Source: Lamellibrachia columna (taxonomy: Eukaryota; Annelida; Polychaeta; Sabellida; Siboglinidae). Taken from it: a stretch of DNA of 64,000 bases. How positions within the stretch are numbered: position 1 is the stretch's first letter; the number at the start of each line of letters is the position of its first letter. Made by a program: the position numbers and the translations under genes. The notes under the pieces were generated by a model. It made no database searches. It was given only the letters and a program-made list of their open reading frames with translations, and was not told the origin of the DNA. Where the stretch lies: NCBI GenBank assembly GCA_963662155.1, contig OY759263.1:28436023-28500022 (forward strand). The letters are read 5' to 3'. Shown one piece after another: positions 42,701-57,700 of this stretch.

Positions 42701-45700
42701 AAAAATAAATTACAAATATCATAGTTATATTATATTTTTTTTTGTATTTGTTATAATTAATATCAATCGTTCCATATGTACAACAAATTAGCAGTTTCGT
42801 AGTTTTTTCAATTAGGTAATAAAATATTAATAACGGACGAATAGATGAAACGATTATTTGAGATCAAACTTATACCTTCGCTAGTTGTTTCGACGAAAGA
42901 TGTTGTTCCTTCGACTGTTGTTTGTGCAGCTGTTCCAGTGGTCTCTGTCGAAATTATTGTTTCGGTTGACCCCGTGGTAACATCCGCAGCTGTGGTTGTT
43001 GCTGAAAAAAAATACTTAAAATAGAGCTAAGCATTTAGTAGATGCCGGAATTAAATTATTTTCTGTAATGACAGTTATATTGGTAAAGAAGTCTCATTGC
43101 CTACCCATCAAAATTACACTTATTTTTTAAACAGAAATGACAGTCATTTACCTTCGCTCGTTGTCTCAACAGATTGCGTCGATCCTTCGATTGTACTTGT
43201 TTCAACTGACTCTGTAGTCGCTGCCGACGACAAGCTATCCGTCGATTCCTTTGTTTCCACAGGGGCAGTGGTGGATCCTGCCAGAAGAATATCATGTCAA
43301 ATGCTTTCATTGGTTTGAACGAAGACTTTTTTTAACAACACATTGAACATCCATATATATAAATGGAATAACATTGAACATTATGCTGATTCATCAATGT
43401 TATGTGATTTGTTTCCAAGCTACAATTTTCGCTTTTGCATTATCAAACCTCATGTATTCATTTATAAATATGAAACAACGAATGCGATTGATATTTTCAG
43501 TACACCTTTATATTTTAAAATAGCTGCAAAGCACTCCTTCTGTTTTCTTCGTGTGGTATCAAAGATAGAGCTATATCATTTCTATATTTCCAAAATGACA
43601 ACTGGAAAGGGATACACATAAATGCATTTGTAAACATTCGGTCGGTGTTACCTGAAGCAGTCGTACTTTCTATCTCGAGAGTAGTAGTATCCAATGATGC
43701 AGTAGTAGAAGACGTCGCTAAAGTAGTGTCTTCCTCAGTAGTTTTCCCTTCTACTTTCGTACTTGCTACAGTTGGTGAATAGTCAAAATTCAACAATAAA
43801 TTACAAATATCAGAGTTATAGTATATTTATTTTCTATTTATTATAATTAATATCAATCGTTCCATATGTTCAACAAATTAGCAGTTTCGTAGATATTTCA
43901 ATTGGGTAATAAAATATTAATAACGGACGAATAGATAAAACGATTAGTTGAGATCATTCTTGTACCTTCGCTAGTTGTTTCGACGAAAGATGTTGTTCCT
44001 TCGATTGTTGTTTGTGCAGCTGTTCCAGTGGTCTCTGTCGAAGTTATTGTTTCGGTAGACTCCGTGGTAACATCCACAGCTGTGGTTGTTGCTGAAAAAA
44101 AAATAATTGAAATAGAGCTAAGCATTTAGTAGATGCAGGAATTAAATTATTTTCTCTAATGACAGTTATATTGGAAAACAAGTCACATTGCCTACCCTTC
44201 AAAATTACACTCATTGTTTAAACAGAAATGACAGTCATTTACCTTCGCTCGTTGTCTCAACGGATGGCGTCGTTCCTTCAATTGTACTTGTTTCAACAGA
44301 CTCTGTAGTCGCTGCCGACGACAAGCTATCCGTCGATTCCGTGGTTTCCACAGGGGCTGTGGTGGATCCTGCCAAAAGAATATCATGTCAAATGCATTCA
44401 TTGGTTTGAACAAGACATTGTTTTAACAAAACATTGAACATCCATATATATAAATGGAATAACATTGAACATTATGCTGATTCATAAATGTTATGTGATT
44501 TGCTTCCAATCTACAAGTTGCGCTTTTGCATTATCAAACCTCATGTATTAATTTTGATATATGAAACATCGAATATGATTGATATTTTCAATACAACTTT
44601 ATATTTTAAAATAGTTGCATAGCACTCCTTCTGTTTTCATCGTGTGGTATCAAAGATAGAGCTATATCATTTCTATATTTCAAAATGAAATCTGGAAAGG
44701 GATACACATAATAGCATTTGTAAACATTCGGTCGGTGTTACCTGAAGCAGTCGTACTTTCTATCTCGAGAGTAGTAGTATCCAATGATGCAGTAGTAGAA
44801 GACGTCGCTGAAGTAGTGTCTTCCACGGTAGTTTTCCCTTCTACTACCGTACTTGCTACAGTTGCTGAATAATCAAAATTAAAAAATAAATTACAAATAT
44901 CATAGTTATATTATATTTATTTTCTATTTGTTATAATTAATATCAATCGTTCCATATGTACAACAAATTAGCAGTTTCGTAGTTTTTTCAATTAGGTAAT
45001 AAAATATTAATAACGGACGAATAGATAAAACGATTATTTGTGATCAAACTTTTACCTTCGCTAGTTGTTTCGACGAAAGATGTCGTTCCTTCGACTGTTG
45101 TTTGTGCAGCTGTTCCAGTGGTCTCTGTCGAAATTATCGTTTCGGTTGACCCCGTGGTAACATCCGCAGCTGTGGTTGTTGCTGAAAAAAAATACTTAAA
45201 ATAGAGCTAAGCATTTAGTAGATGCCGGAATTAAATTATTTTCTGTAATGACAGTTATATTGGTAAAGAAGTCTCATTGCCTACCCATCAAAATTACACT
45301 TATTTTTTAAACAGAAATGACAGTCATTTACCTTCGCTCGTTGTCTCAACAGATTGCGTCGTTCCTTCGATTGTACTTGTTTCAACTGACTCTGTAGTCG
45401 CTGCCGACGACAAGCTATCCGTCGATTCCGTTGTTTCCACAGGGGCTGTGGTGGATCCTGCCAGAAGAATATCATGTCAAATGCATTCATTGGTTTGAAC
45501 GAAGACTTTTTTTAACAACACATTGAACATCCATATATATAAATGGAATAACATTGAACATTATGCTGATTCATCAATGTTATGTCATTTGTTTCCAAGC
45601 TACAATTTTCGCTTATACTTCATCAAACCTCATGTATTCATTTTGAAATATGAAACAACGAATACGATTGATATTTTCAATACAACTTTATATTTTAAAA

Positions 45701-48700
45701 TAGCTGCAAAGCACTCCTTCTGTTTTCTTCGTGTGGTATCAAAGATAGAGCTATATCATTTCTATATTTCCAAAATGACAACTGGAAAGGGATACACATA
45801 ACTGCATTAGTAAACATTCGGTCGGTGTTACCTGAAGCAGTCGTAATTTCTATCTCGAGAGTAGTAGTATCCAATGATGCAGTAGTAGAAGACGTCGCTG
45901 AAGTAGTGTCTTCCTCTGTAGTTTTCCCTTCTACTTTCGTACTTGCTACAGTTGGTGAATAGTCAAAATTCAACAATAAATTACAAATATCAGAGTTATA
46001 TTATATTTATTTTCTATTTATTATAATTAATATCAATCGTTCCATATGTTCAACAAATTAGCAGTTTCGTAGATATTTCAATTGGGTAATAAAATATTAA
46101 TAACGGACAAATAGATAAAACGATTAATTGAGATCATTCTTGTACCTTCGCTAGTTGTTTCGACGAAAGATGTTGTTCCTTCGATTGTTGTTTGTGCAGC
46201 TGTTCCAGTGGTCTCTGTCGAAGTTATTGTTTCGGTAGACTCCGTGGTAACATCCACAGCTGTGGTTGTTGCAGAAAAAAAATTATTTGAAATAGAACTA
46301 AGCATTTAGTAGATGCAGGAATTAAATTATTTTCTGTAATTACATTTATATTGGTAAAGAAGTCTCATTGCCTACCCATCAAAATTACACTTATTTTTTA
46401 AACAGAAATGACAGTCATTTACCTTCGCTCGTTGTCTCAACAGATTGCGTCGATCCTTCGATTGTACTTGTTTCAACTGACTCTGTAGTCGCTGCCGACG
46501 ACAAGCTATCCGTCGATTCCGTGGTTTCCACAGGGGCTGTGGTGGATCCTGCCAAAAGAATATCATGTCAAATGCATTCATTGGTTTGAACAAGACATTG
46601 TTTTAACAAAACATTGAACATCCATATATATAAATGGAATAACATTGAACATTATGCTGATTCATCAATGTTATGTGATTTGTTTCCAAGCTACAATTTT
46701 CGCTTTTGCATTATCAAACCTCATGTATTCATTTTTAAATATGAAACAACGAATGCGATTGATATTTTCAGTACACCTTTATATTTTAAAATAGATGCAA
46801 AGCACTCCTTCTGTTTTCTTCGTGTGGTATCAAAGATAGAGCTATATCATTTCTATATTTCCAAAATGACAACTGGAAAGGGATACACATAACTGCATTT
46901 GTAAACATTCGGTCGGTGTTACCTGAAGCAGTCGTACTTTCTATCTCGAGAGTAGTAGTATCCAATGATGCAGTAGTAGAAGACGTCGCTGAAGTAGTGT
47001 CTTCCTCGGTAGTTTTCCCTTCTACTACCGTACTTGCTACAGTTGGTGAATAGTCAAAATTCAACAATAAATTACAAATATCAGAGTTATAATATATTTA
47101 TTTTCTATTTATTATAATTAATATCAATCGTTCCATATGTTCAACAAATTACCAGTTTCGTAGATATTTCAATTGGGTAATAAAATATTAGTAACGGGCG
47201 AATAGATAAAACGATTAGTTGAGATCATTCTTGTACCTTCGCTAGTTGTTTCGACGAAAGATGTTGTTCCTTCGATTGTTGTTTTTGCAGCTGTTCCAGT
47301 GGTCTCTGTCGAAGTTATTGTTTCGGTAGACTCCGTGGTAACATCCACAGCTGTGGTTGTTGCTGAAAAAAAAATAATTGAAATAGAGCTAAGCATTTAG
47401 TAGATGCAGGAATTAAATTATTTTCTCTAATGACAGTTATATTGGAAAACAAGTCACATTGCCTACCCTTCAAAATTACACTCATTGTTTAAACAGAAAT
47501 GACAGTCATTTACCTTCGCTCGTTGTCTCAACGGATGGCGTCGTTCCTTCAATTGTACTTGTTTCAACAGACTCTGTAGTCGCTGCCGACGACAAGCTAT
47601 CCGTCGATTCCGTGGTTTCCACAGGGGCTGTGGTGGATCCTGCCAAAAGAATATCATGTCAAATGCATTCATTGGTTTGAACAAGACATTGTTTTAACAA
47701 AACATTGAACATCCATATATATAAATGGAATAACATTGAACATTATGCTGATTCATAAATGTTATGTGATTTGCTTCCAAGCTACAAGTTGCGCTTTTGC
47801 ATTATCAAACCTCATGTATTAATTTTGATATATGAAACATCGAATATGATTGATATTTTCAATACAACTTTATATTTTAAAATAGTTGCATAGCACTCCT
47901 TCTGTTTTCATCGTGTGGTATCAAAGATAGAGCTATATCATTTCTATATTTCAAAATGAAATCTGGAAAGGGATACACATAATTGCATTTGTAAACATTC
48001 GGTCGGTGTTACCTGAAGCAGTCGTACTTTCTATCTCGAGAGTAGTAGTATCCAATGATGCAGTAGTAGAAGACGTCGCTGAAGTAGTGTCTTCCACGGT
48101 AGTTTTCCCTTCTACTACCGTACTTGCTACAGTTGCTGAATAATCAAAATTAAAAAATAAATTACAAATATCATAGTTATATTATATTTATTTTCTATTT
48201 GTTATAATTAATATCAATCGTTCCATATGTACAACAAATTAGCAGTTTCGTAGTTTTTTCAATTAGGTAATAAAATATTAATAACGGACGAATAGATAAA
48301 ACGATTATTTGAGATCAAACTTATACCTTCGCTAGTTGTTTCGACGAAAGATGTTGTTCCTTCGACTGTTGTTTGTGCAGCTGTTCCAGTGGTCTCTGTC
48401 GAAATTATTGTTTCGGTTGACCCCGTGGTAACATCCGCAGCTGTGGTTGTTGCTGAAAAAAAATACTTAAAATAGAGCTAAGCATTTAGTAGATGCCGGA
48501 ATTAAATTATTTTCTGTAATGACAGTTATATTGGTAAAGAAGTCTCATTGCCTACCCATCAAAATTACACTTATTTTTTAAACAGAAATGACAGTCATTT
48601 ACCTTCGCTCGTTGTCTCAACAGATTGCGTCGTTCCTTCGATTGTACTTGTTTCAACTGACTCTGTAGTCGCTGCCGACGACAAGCTATCCGTCGATTCC

Positions 48701-51700
48701 GTTGTTTCCACAGGGGCTGTGGTGGATCCTGCCAGAAGAATATCATGTCAAATGCATTCATTGGTTTGAACGAAGACTTTTTTTAACAACACATTAAACA
48801 TCCATATATATAAATGGAATAACATTGAACATTATGCTGATTCATCAATGTTATGTGATTTGTTTCCAAGCTACAATTTTCGCTTATGCTTCATCAAACC
48901 TCATGTATTCATTTTGAAATATGAAACAACGAATACGATTGATATTTTCAATACAACTTTATATTTTAAAATAGCTGCAAAGCACTCCTTCTGTTTTCTT
49001 CGTGTGGTATCAAAGATAGAGCTATATCATTTCTATATTTCCAAAATGACAACTGGAAAGGGATACACATAACTGCATTTGTAAACATTCGGTCGGTGTT
49101 ACCTGAAGCAGTCGTACTTTCTATCTCGAGAGTAGTAGTATCCAATGATGCAGTAGTAGAAGACGTCGCTGAAGTAGTGTCTTCCTCGGTAATTTTCCCT
49201 TCTACTACCGTACTTGCTACAGTTGGTGAATTGTCAAAATTCAATAATAAATTACAAATATCCGAGTTATAATATATTTATTTTCTATTTATTATAATTA
49301 ATATCAATCGTTCCATATGTTCAACAAATTACCAGTTTCGTAGATATTTCAATTGGGTAATAAAATATTAGTAACGGGCGAATAGATAAAACGATTAGTT
49401 GAGATCATTCTTGTACCTTCGCTAGTTGTTTCGACGAAAGATGTTGTTCCTTCGATTGTTGTTTGTGCAGCTATTCCAGTGGTCTCTGTCGAAGTTATTG
49501 TTTCGGTTGACCCCGTGGTAACATCCGCAGCTGTGGTTGTTGCTGAAAAAAAATTATTTGAAATAGAACTAAGCATTTAGTAGATGCAGGAATTAAATTA
49601 TTTTCTGTAATGACATTTATATTGGTAAAGAAGTCTCATTGCCTACCCATCAAAATTACACTTATTTTTTAAACATAAATGACAGTCATTTACCTTCGCT
49701 CGTTGTCTCAACAGATTGCGTCGTTCCTTCGATTGTACTTGTCTCAACTGACTCTGTAGTCGCTGCCGACGACAAACTATCCGTCGATTCCGTTGTTTCC
49801 ACAGGGGCTGTGGTGGATCCTGCCAGAAGAATATCATGTCAAATGCATTCATTGGTTTGAACGAAGACTTTTTTTAACAACACATTGAACATCCATATAT
49901 ATAAATGGAATAACATTGAACATTATGCTGATTCATCAATGTTATGTGATTTGTTTCCAAGCTACAATTTTCGCTTATGCTTCATCAAACCTCATGTATT
50001 CATTTTGAAATATGAAACAACGAATACGATTGATATTTTCAATACAACTTTATATTTTAAAATAGCTGCAAAGCACTCCTTCTGTTTTCTTCGTGTGGTA
50101 TCAAAGATAGAGTTATATCATTTCTATATTTCCAAAATGACAACTGGAAAGGGATACACATAACTGCATTTGTAAACATTCGGTCGGTGTTACCTGAAGC
50201 AGTCGTACTTTCTATCTCGAGAGTAGTAGTATCCAATGATGCAGTAGTAGAAGACGTCGCTGAAGTAGTGTCTTCCTCGGTAATTTTCCCTTCTACTACC
50301 GTACTTGCTACAGTTGGTGAATTGTCAAAATTCAATAATAAATTGCAAATATCCGAGTTATAATATATTTATTTTCTATTTATTATAATTAATATCAATC
50401 GTTCCATATGTTCAACAAATTACCAGTTTCGTAGATATTTCAATTGGGTAATAAAATATTAGTAACGGGCGAATAGATAAAACGATTAGTTGAGATCATT
50501 CTTGTACCTTCGCTAGTTGTTTCGACGAAAGATGTTGTTCCTTCGATTGTTGTTTGTGCAGCTATTCCAGTGGTCTCTGTCGAAGTTATTGTTTCGGTTG
50601 ACCCCGTGGTAACATCCGCAGCTGTGGTTGTTGCTGAAAAAAAATTATTTGAAATAGAACTAAGCATTTAGTAGATGCAGGAATTAAATTATTTTCTGTA
50701 ATGACATTTATATTGGTAAAGAAGTCTCATTGCCTACCCATCAAAATTACACTTATTTTTTAAACAGAAATTACAGTCATTTACCTTCGTTCGTTGTCTC
50801 AACAGATTGCGTCGTTCCTTCGATTGTACTTGTCTCAACTGACTCTGTAGTCGCTGCCGACGACAAACTATCCGTCGATTCCGTTGTTTCCACAGGGGCT
50901 GTGGTGGATCCTGCCAGAAGAATATCATGTCAAATGCATTCATTGGTTTGAACGAAGACTTTTTTTAACAACACATTGAACATCCATATATATAAATGGA
51001 ATAACATTGAACATTATGCTGATTCATCAATGTTATGTGATTTGTTTCCAAGCTACAATTTTCGCTTTTGCATTATCAAACCTCATGTATTCATTTTAAA
51101 ATATGAAACAACGAATGCGATTAATATTTTCAGTACACCTTTATATTTTAAAATAGCTGCAAAGCACTCCTTCTGTTTTCTTCGTGTGGTATCAAAGATA
51201 GAGCTATATCATTTCTATATTTCCAAAATGACAACTGGAAAGGGATACACATAACTGCATTTGTAAACATTCGGTCGGTGTTACCTGAAGCAGTCGTACT
51301 TTCTATCTCGAGAGTAGTAGTATCCAATGATGCAGTAGTAGAAGACGTCGCTGAAGTAGTGTCTTCCTCGGTAGTTTTCCCTTCTACTTTCGTACTTGCT
51401 ACAGTTGGTGAATAGTCAAAATTCAACAATAAATTACAAATATCAGAGTTATAGTATATTTATTTTCTATTTATTATAATTAATATCAATCGTTCCATAT
51501 GTTCAACAAATTAGCAGTTTCGTAGATATTTCAATTGGGTAATAAAATATTAATAACGGACGAATAGATAAAACGATTAGTTGAGATCATTCTTGTACCT
51601 TCGCTAGTTGTTTCGACGAAAGATGTTGTTCCTTCGATTGTTGTTTGTGCAGCTGTTCCAATGGTCTCTGTCGAAGTTATTGTTTCGGTAGACTCCGTGG

Positions 51701-54700
51701 TAACATCCACAGCTGTGGTTGTTGCTGAAAAAAAAATAATTGAAATAGAGCTAAGCATTTAGTAGATGCAGGAATTAAATTATTTTCTCTAATGACAGTT
51801 ATATTGGAAAACAAGTCACATTGCCTACCCTTCAAAATTACACTCATTGTTTAAACAGAAATGACAGTCATTTACCTTCGCTCGTTGTCTCAACGGATGG
51901 CGTCGTTCCTTCAATTGTACTTGTTTCAACAGACTCTGTAGTCGCTGCCGACGACAAGCTATCCGTCGATTCCGTGGTTTCCACAGGGGCTGTGGTGGAT
52001 CCTGCCAAAAGAATATCATGTCAAATGCATTCATTGGTTTGAACAAGACATTGTTTTAACAAAACATTGAACATCCATATATATATAAATGGAATAACAT
52101 TGAACATTATGCTGATTCATAAATGTTATGTGATTTGCTTCCAAGCTACAAGTTGCGCTTTTGCATTATCAAACCTCATGTATTAATTTTGATATATGAA
52201 ACATCGAATATGATTGATATTTTCAATACAACTTTATATTTTAAAATAGTTGCATAGCACTCCTTTTGTTTTCACCGTGTGGTATCAAAGATAGAGCTAT
52301 ATCATTTCTATATTTCAAAATGAAATCTGGAAAGGGATACACATAATTGCATTTGTAAACATTCGGTCGGTGTTACCTGAAGCAGTCGTACTTTCTATCT
52401 CGAGAGTAGTAGTATCCAATGATGCAGTAGTAGAAGACGTCGCTGAAGTAGTGTCTTCCACGGTAGTTTTCCCTTCTACTACCGTACTTGCTACAGTTGC
52501 TGAATAATCAATATTAAAAAATAAATTACAAATATCATAGTTATATTATATTTATTTTCTATTTGTTATAATTAATATCAATCGTTCCATATGTACAACA
52601 AATTAGCAGTTTCGTAGTTTTTTCAATTAGGTAATAAAATATTAATAACGGACGAATAGATAAAACGATTATTTGAGATCAAACTTATACCTTCGCTAGT
52701 TATTTCGACGAAAGATGTTGTTCCTTCGACTGTTGTTTGTGCAGCTGTTCCAGTGGTCTCTGTCGAAATTATTGTTTCGGTTGACCCCGTGGTAACATCC
52801 GCAGCTGTGGTTGTTGCTGAAAAAAAATACTTAAAATAGAGCTAAGCATTTAGTAGATGCCGGAATTAAATTATTTTCTGTAATGACAGTTATATTGGTA
52901 AAGAAGTCTCATTGCCTACCCATCAAAATTACACTTATTTTTTAAACAGAAATGACAGTCATTTACCTTCGCTCGTTGTCTCAACAGATTGCGTCGTTCC
53001 TTCGATTGTACTTGTTTCAACTGACTCTGTAGTCGCTGCCGACGACAAGCTATCCGTCGATTCCGTTGTTTCCACAGGGGCTGTGGAGGATCCTGCCAGA
53101 AGAATATCATGTCAAATGCATTCATTGGTTTGAACTAAGACTTTTTTTAACAACACATTGAACATCCATATATATAAATGGAATAACATTGAACATTATG
53201 CTGATTCATCAATGTTATGTGATTTGTTTCCAAGCTACAATTTTCGCTTATGCTTCATCAAACCTCATGTATTCATTTTGAAATATGAAACAACGAATAC
53301 GATTGATATTTTCAATACAACTTTATATTTTAAAATAGCTGCAAAGCACTCCTTCTGTTTTCTTCGTGTGGTATCAAAGATAGAGCTATATCATTTCTAT
53401 ATTTCCAAAATGACAACTGGAAAGGGATACACATAACTGCATTTGTAAACATTCGGTCGGTGTTACCTGAAGCAGTCGTACTTTCTATCTCGAGAGTAGT
53501 AGTATCCAATGATGCAGTAGTAGAAGACGTCGCTGAAGTAGTGTCTTCCTCGGTAATTTTCCCTTCTACTACCGTACTTGCTACAGTTGGTGAATAGTCA
53601 AAATTCAATAATAAATTACAAATATCAGAGTTATAATATATTTATTTTCTATTTATTATAATTAATATCAATCGTTCCATATGTTCAACAAATTACCAGT
53701 TTCGTAGATATTTCAATTGGGTAATAAAATATTAGTAACGGGCGAATAGATAAAACGATTAGTTGAGATCATTCTTGTACCTTCGCTAGTTGTTTCGACG
53801 AAAGATGTTGTTCCTTCGATTGTTGTTTGTGCAGCTATTCCAGTGGTCTCTGTCGAAGTTATTGTTTCGGTTGACCCCGTGGTAACATCCGCAGCTGTGG
53901 TTGTTGCTGATAAAAAATTATTTGAAATAGAACTAAGCATTTAGTAGATGCAGGAATTAAATTATTTTCTCTAATGACAGTTATATTGGAAAACAAGTCA
54001 CATTGCCTACCCTTCAAAATTACACTCATTGTTTAAACAGAAATGACAGTCATTTACCTTCGCTCGTTGTCTCAACGGATGGCGTCGTTCCTTCAATTGT
54101 ACTTGTTTCAACAGACTCTGTAGTCGCTGCCGACGACAAGCTATCCGTCGATTCCGTGGTTTCCACAGGGGCTGTGGTGGATCCTGCCAAAAGAATATCA
54201 TGTCAAATGCATTCATTGGTTTGAACAAGACATTGTTTTAACAAAACATTGAACATCCATATATATAAATGGAATAACATTGAACATTATGCTGATTCAT
54301 AAATGTTATGTGATTTGCTTCCAAGTTACAAGTTGCGCTTTTGCATTTTCAAACCTCATGTATTAATTTTGATATATGAAACATCGAATATGATTGATAT
54401 TTTCAATACAACTTTATATTTTAAAATAGTTGCATAGCACTCCTTCTGTTTTCATCGTGTGGTATCAAAGATAGAGCTATATCATTTCTATATTTCAAAA
54501 TGAAATCTGGAAAGGGATACACATAATTGCATTTGTAAACATTCGGTCGGTGTTACCTGAAGCAGTCGTACTTTCTATCTCGAGAGGAGTAGTGTCCAAT
54601 GATGCAGTAGTAGAAGACGTCGCTGAAGTAGTGTCTTCCACGGTAGTTTTCCCTTCTACTACCGTACTTGCTACAGTTGCTGAATAATCAAAATTAAAAA

Positions 54701-57700
54701 ATAAATTACAAATATCATAGTTATATTATATTTATTTTCTATTTGTTATAATTAATATCAATCGTTCCATATGTACAACAAATTAGCAGTTTCGTAGTTT
54801 TTTCAATTAGGTAATAAAATATTAATAACGGACGAATAGATAAAACGATTATTTGAGATCAAACTTATACCTTCGCTAGTTATTTCGACGAAAGATGTTG
54901 TTCCTTCGACTGTTGTTTGTGCAGCTGTTCCAGTGGTCTCTGTCGAAATTATTGTTTCGGTTGACCCCGTGGTAACATCCGCAGCTGTGGTTGTTGCTGA
55001 AAAAAAATACTTAAAATAGAGCTAAGCATTTAGTAGATGCCGGAATTAAATTATTTTCTGTAATGACAGTTATATTGGTAAAGAAGTCTCATTGCCTACC
55101 CATCAAAATTACACTTATTTTTTAAACAGAAATGACAGTCATTTACCTTCGCTCGTTGTCTCAACAGATTGCGTCGTTCCTTCGATTGTACTTGTTTCAA
55201 CTGACTCTGTAGTCGCTGCCGACGACAAGCTATCCGTCGATTCCGTTGTTTCCACAGGGGCTGTGGTGGATCCTGCCAGAAGAATATCATGTCAAATGCA
55301 TTCATTGGTTTGAACTAAGACTTTTTTTAACAACACATTGAACATCCATATATATAAATGGAATAACATTGAACATTATGCTGATTCATCAATGTTATGT
55401 GATTTGTTTCCAAGCTACAATTTTCGCTTATGCTTCATCAAACCTCATGTATTCATTTTGAAATATGAAACAACGAATACGATTGATATTTTCAATACAA
55501 CTTTATATTTTAAAATAGCTGCAAAGCACTCCTTCTGTTTTCTTCGTGTGGTATCAAAGATAGAGCTATATCATTTCTATATTTCCAAAATGACAACTGG
55601 AAAGGGATACACATAACTGCATTTGTAAACATTCGGTCGGTGTTACCTGAAGCAGTCGTACTTTCTATCTCGAGAGTAGTAGTATCCAATGATGCAGTAG
55701 TAGAAGACGTCGCTGAAGTAGTGTCTTCCTCGGTAATTTTCCCTTCTACTACCGTACTTGCTACAGTTGGTGAATAGTCAAAATTCAATAATAAATTACA
55801 AATATCAGAGTTATAATATATTTATTTTCTATTTATTATAATTAATATCAATCGTTCCATATGTTCAACAAATTACCAGTTTCGTAGATATTTCAATTGG
55901 GTAATAAAATATTAGTAACGGCGAATAGATAAAACGATTAGTTGAGATCATTCTTGTACCTTCGCTAGTTGTTTCGACGAAAGATGTTGTTCCTTCGATT
56001 GTTGTTTGTGCAGCTATTCCAGTGGTCTCTGTCGAAGTTATTGTTTCGGTTGACCCCGTGGTAACATCCGCAGCTGTGGTTGTTGCTGATAAAAAATTAT
56101 TTGAAATAGAACTAAGCATTTAGTAGATGCAGGAATTAAATTATTTTCTGTAATGACATTTATATTGGTAAAGAAGTCTCATTGCCTACCCATCAAAATT
56201 ACACTTATTTTTTAAACAGAAATGACAGTCATTTACCTTCGCTCGTTGTCTCAACAGATTGCGTCGATCCTTCGATTGTACTTGTTTCAACTGACTCTGT
56301 AGTCGCTGCCGACGACAAGCTATCCTTCGATTCCGTTGTTTCCACAGGGACAGTGGTGGATCCTGCCAGAAGAATATGATGTCAAATTCTTTCATTGGTT
56401 TGAACGAAGACTTTTTTTAACAACACATTGAATATCCATATATATAAATGGAATAACATTGAACATTATGCTGATTCATCAATGTTATGTGATTTGTTTC
56501 CAAGCTACAATTTTCGCTTTTGCATTATCAAACCTCATGTATTCATTTTTAAATATGAAACAACGAATGCGATTGATATTTTCAGTACACCTTTATATTT
56601 TAAAATAGCTGCAAAGCACTCCTTCTGTTTTCTTCGTGTGATATCAAAGATAGAGCTATATCATTTCTATATTTCCAAAATTACAACTGGAAATTGATAC
56701 ACATAACTGCATTTGTAAACATTCGGTCGGTGTTACCTGAAGCAGTCGTACTTTCTATCTCGAGAGTAGTAGTATCCAATGATGCAGTAGTAGAAGATGT
56801 CGCTGAAGTAGTGTCTTCCTCGGTAGTTTTCCCTTCAACTTTCGTACTTGCTACAGTTGGTGAATAATCAAAATTCAACAATAAATTACAAATATCAGAG
56901 TTATAGTATATTTATTTTCTATTTATTATAATTAATATCAATCGTTCCATATGTTCAACAAATTAGCAGTTTCGTAGATATTTCAATTGGGTAATAAAAT
57001 ATTAATAACGGACGAATAGATAAAACGATTAGTTGAGATCATTCTTTTACCTTCGCTAGTTGTTTCGACGAAAGATGTTGTTCCTTCGATTGTTGTTTGT
57101 GCAGCTGTTCCAGTGGTCTCTGTCGAAGTTATTGTTTCGGTAGACTCCGTGGTAACATCCACAGCTGTGGTTGTTGCTGAAAAAAAAATAATTGAAATAG
57201 AGCTAAGCATTTAGTAGATGCAGGAATTAAATTATTTTCTCTAATGACAGTTATATTGGAAAACAAGTCACATTGCCTACCCTTCAAAATTACACTCATT
57301 GTTTAAACAGAAATGACAGTCATTTACCTTCGCTCGTTGTCTCAACGGATGGCGTCGTTCCTTCAATTGTACTTGTTTCAACAGACTCTGTAGTCGCTGC
57401 CGACGACAAGCTATCCGTCGATTCCGTGGTTTCCACAGGGGCTGTGGTGGATCCTGCCAAAAGAATATCATGTCAAATGCATTCATTGGTTTGAACAAGA
57501 CATTGTTTTAACAAAACATTGAACATCCATATATATAAATGGAATAACATTGAACATTATGCTGATTCATAAATGTTATGTGATTTGCTTCCAAGCTACA
57601 AGTTGCGCTTTTGCATTATCAAACCTCATGTATTAATTTTGATATATGAAACATCGAAAATGATTGATATTTTCAATACAACTTATATTTTAAAATAGTT

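Larger units (their letters stand above)
49103..51284. repeat. Adjacent single-monomer duplication (units 46 and 47)
   Basis: Two neighbouring monomers share private variants: gaattgtcaaaa upstream of exon A, and gtctcaactg and gacaaacta in exon C. Few differences separate them (aaacataaatgac against aaacagaaattac in the intron beside C). This is the only place where direct neighbours are each other's closest relatives. Confidence 0.75.
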
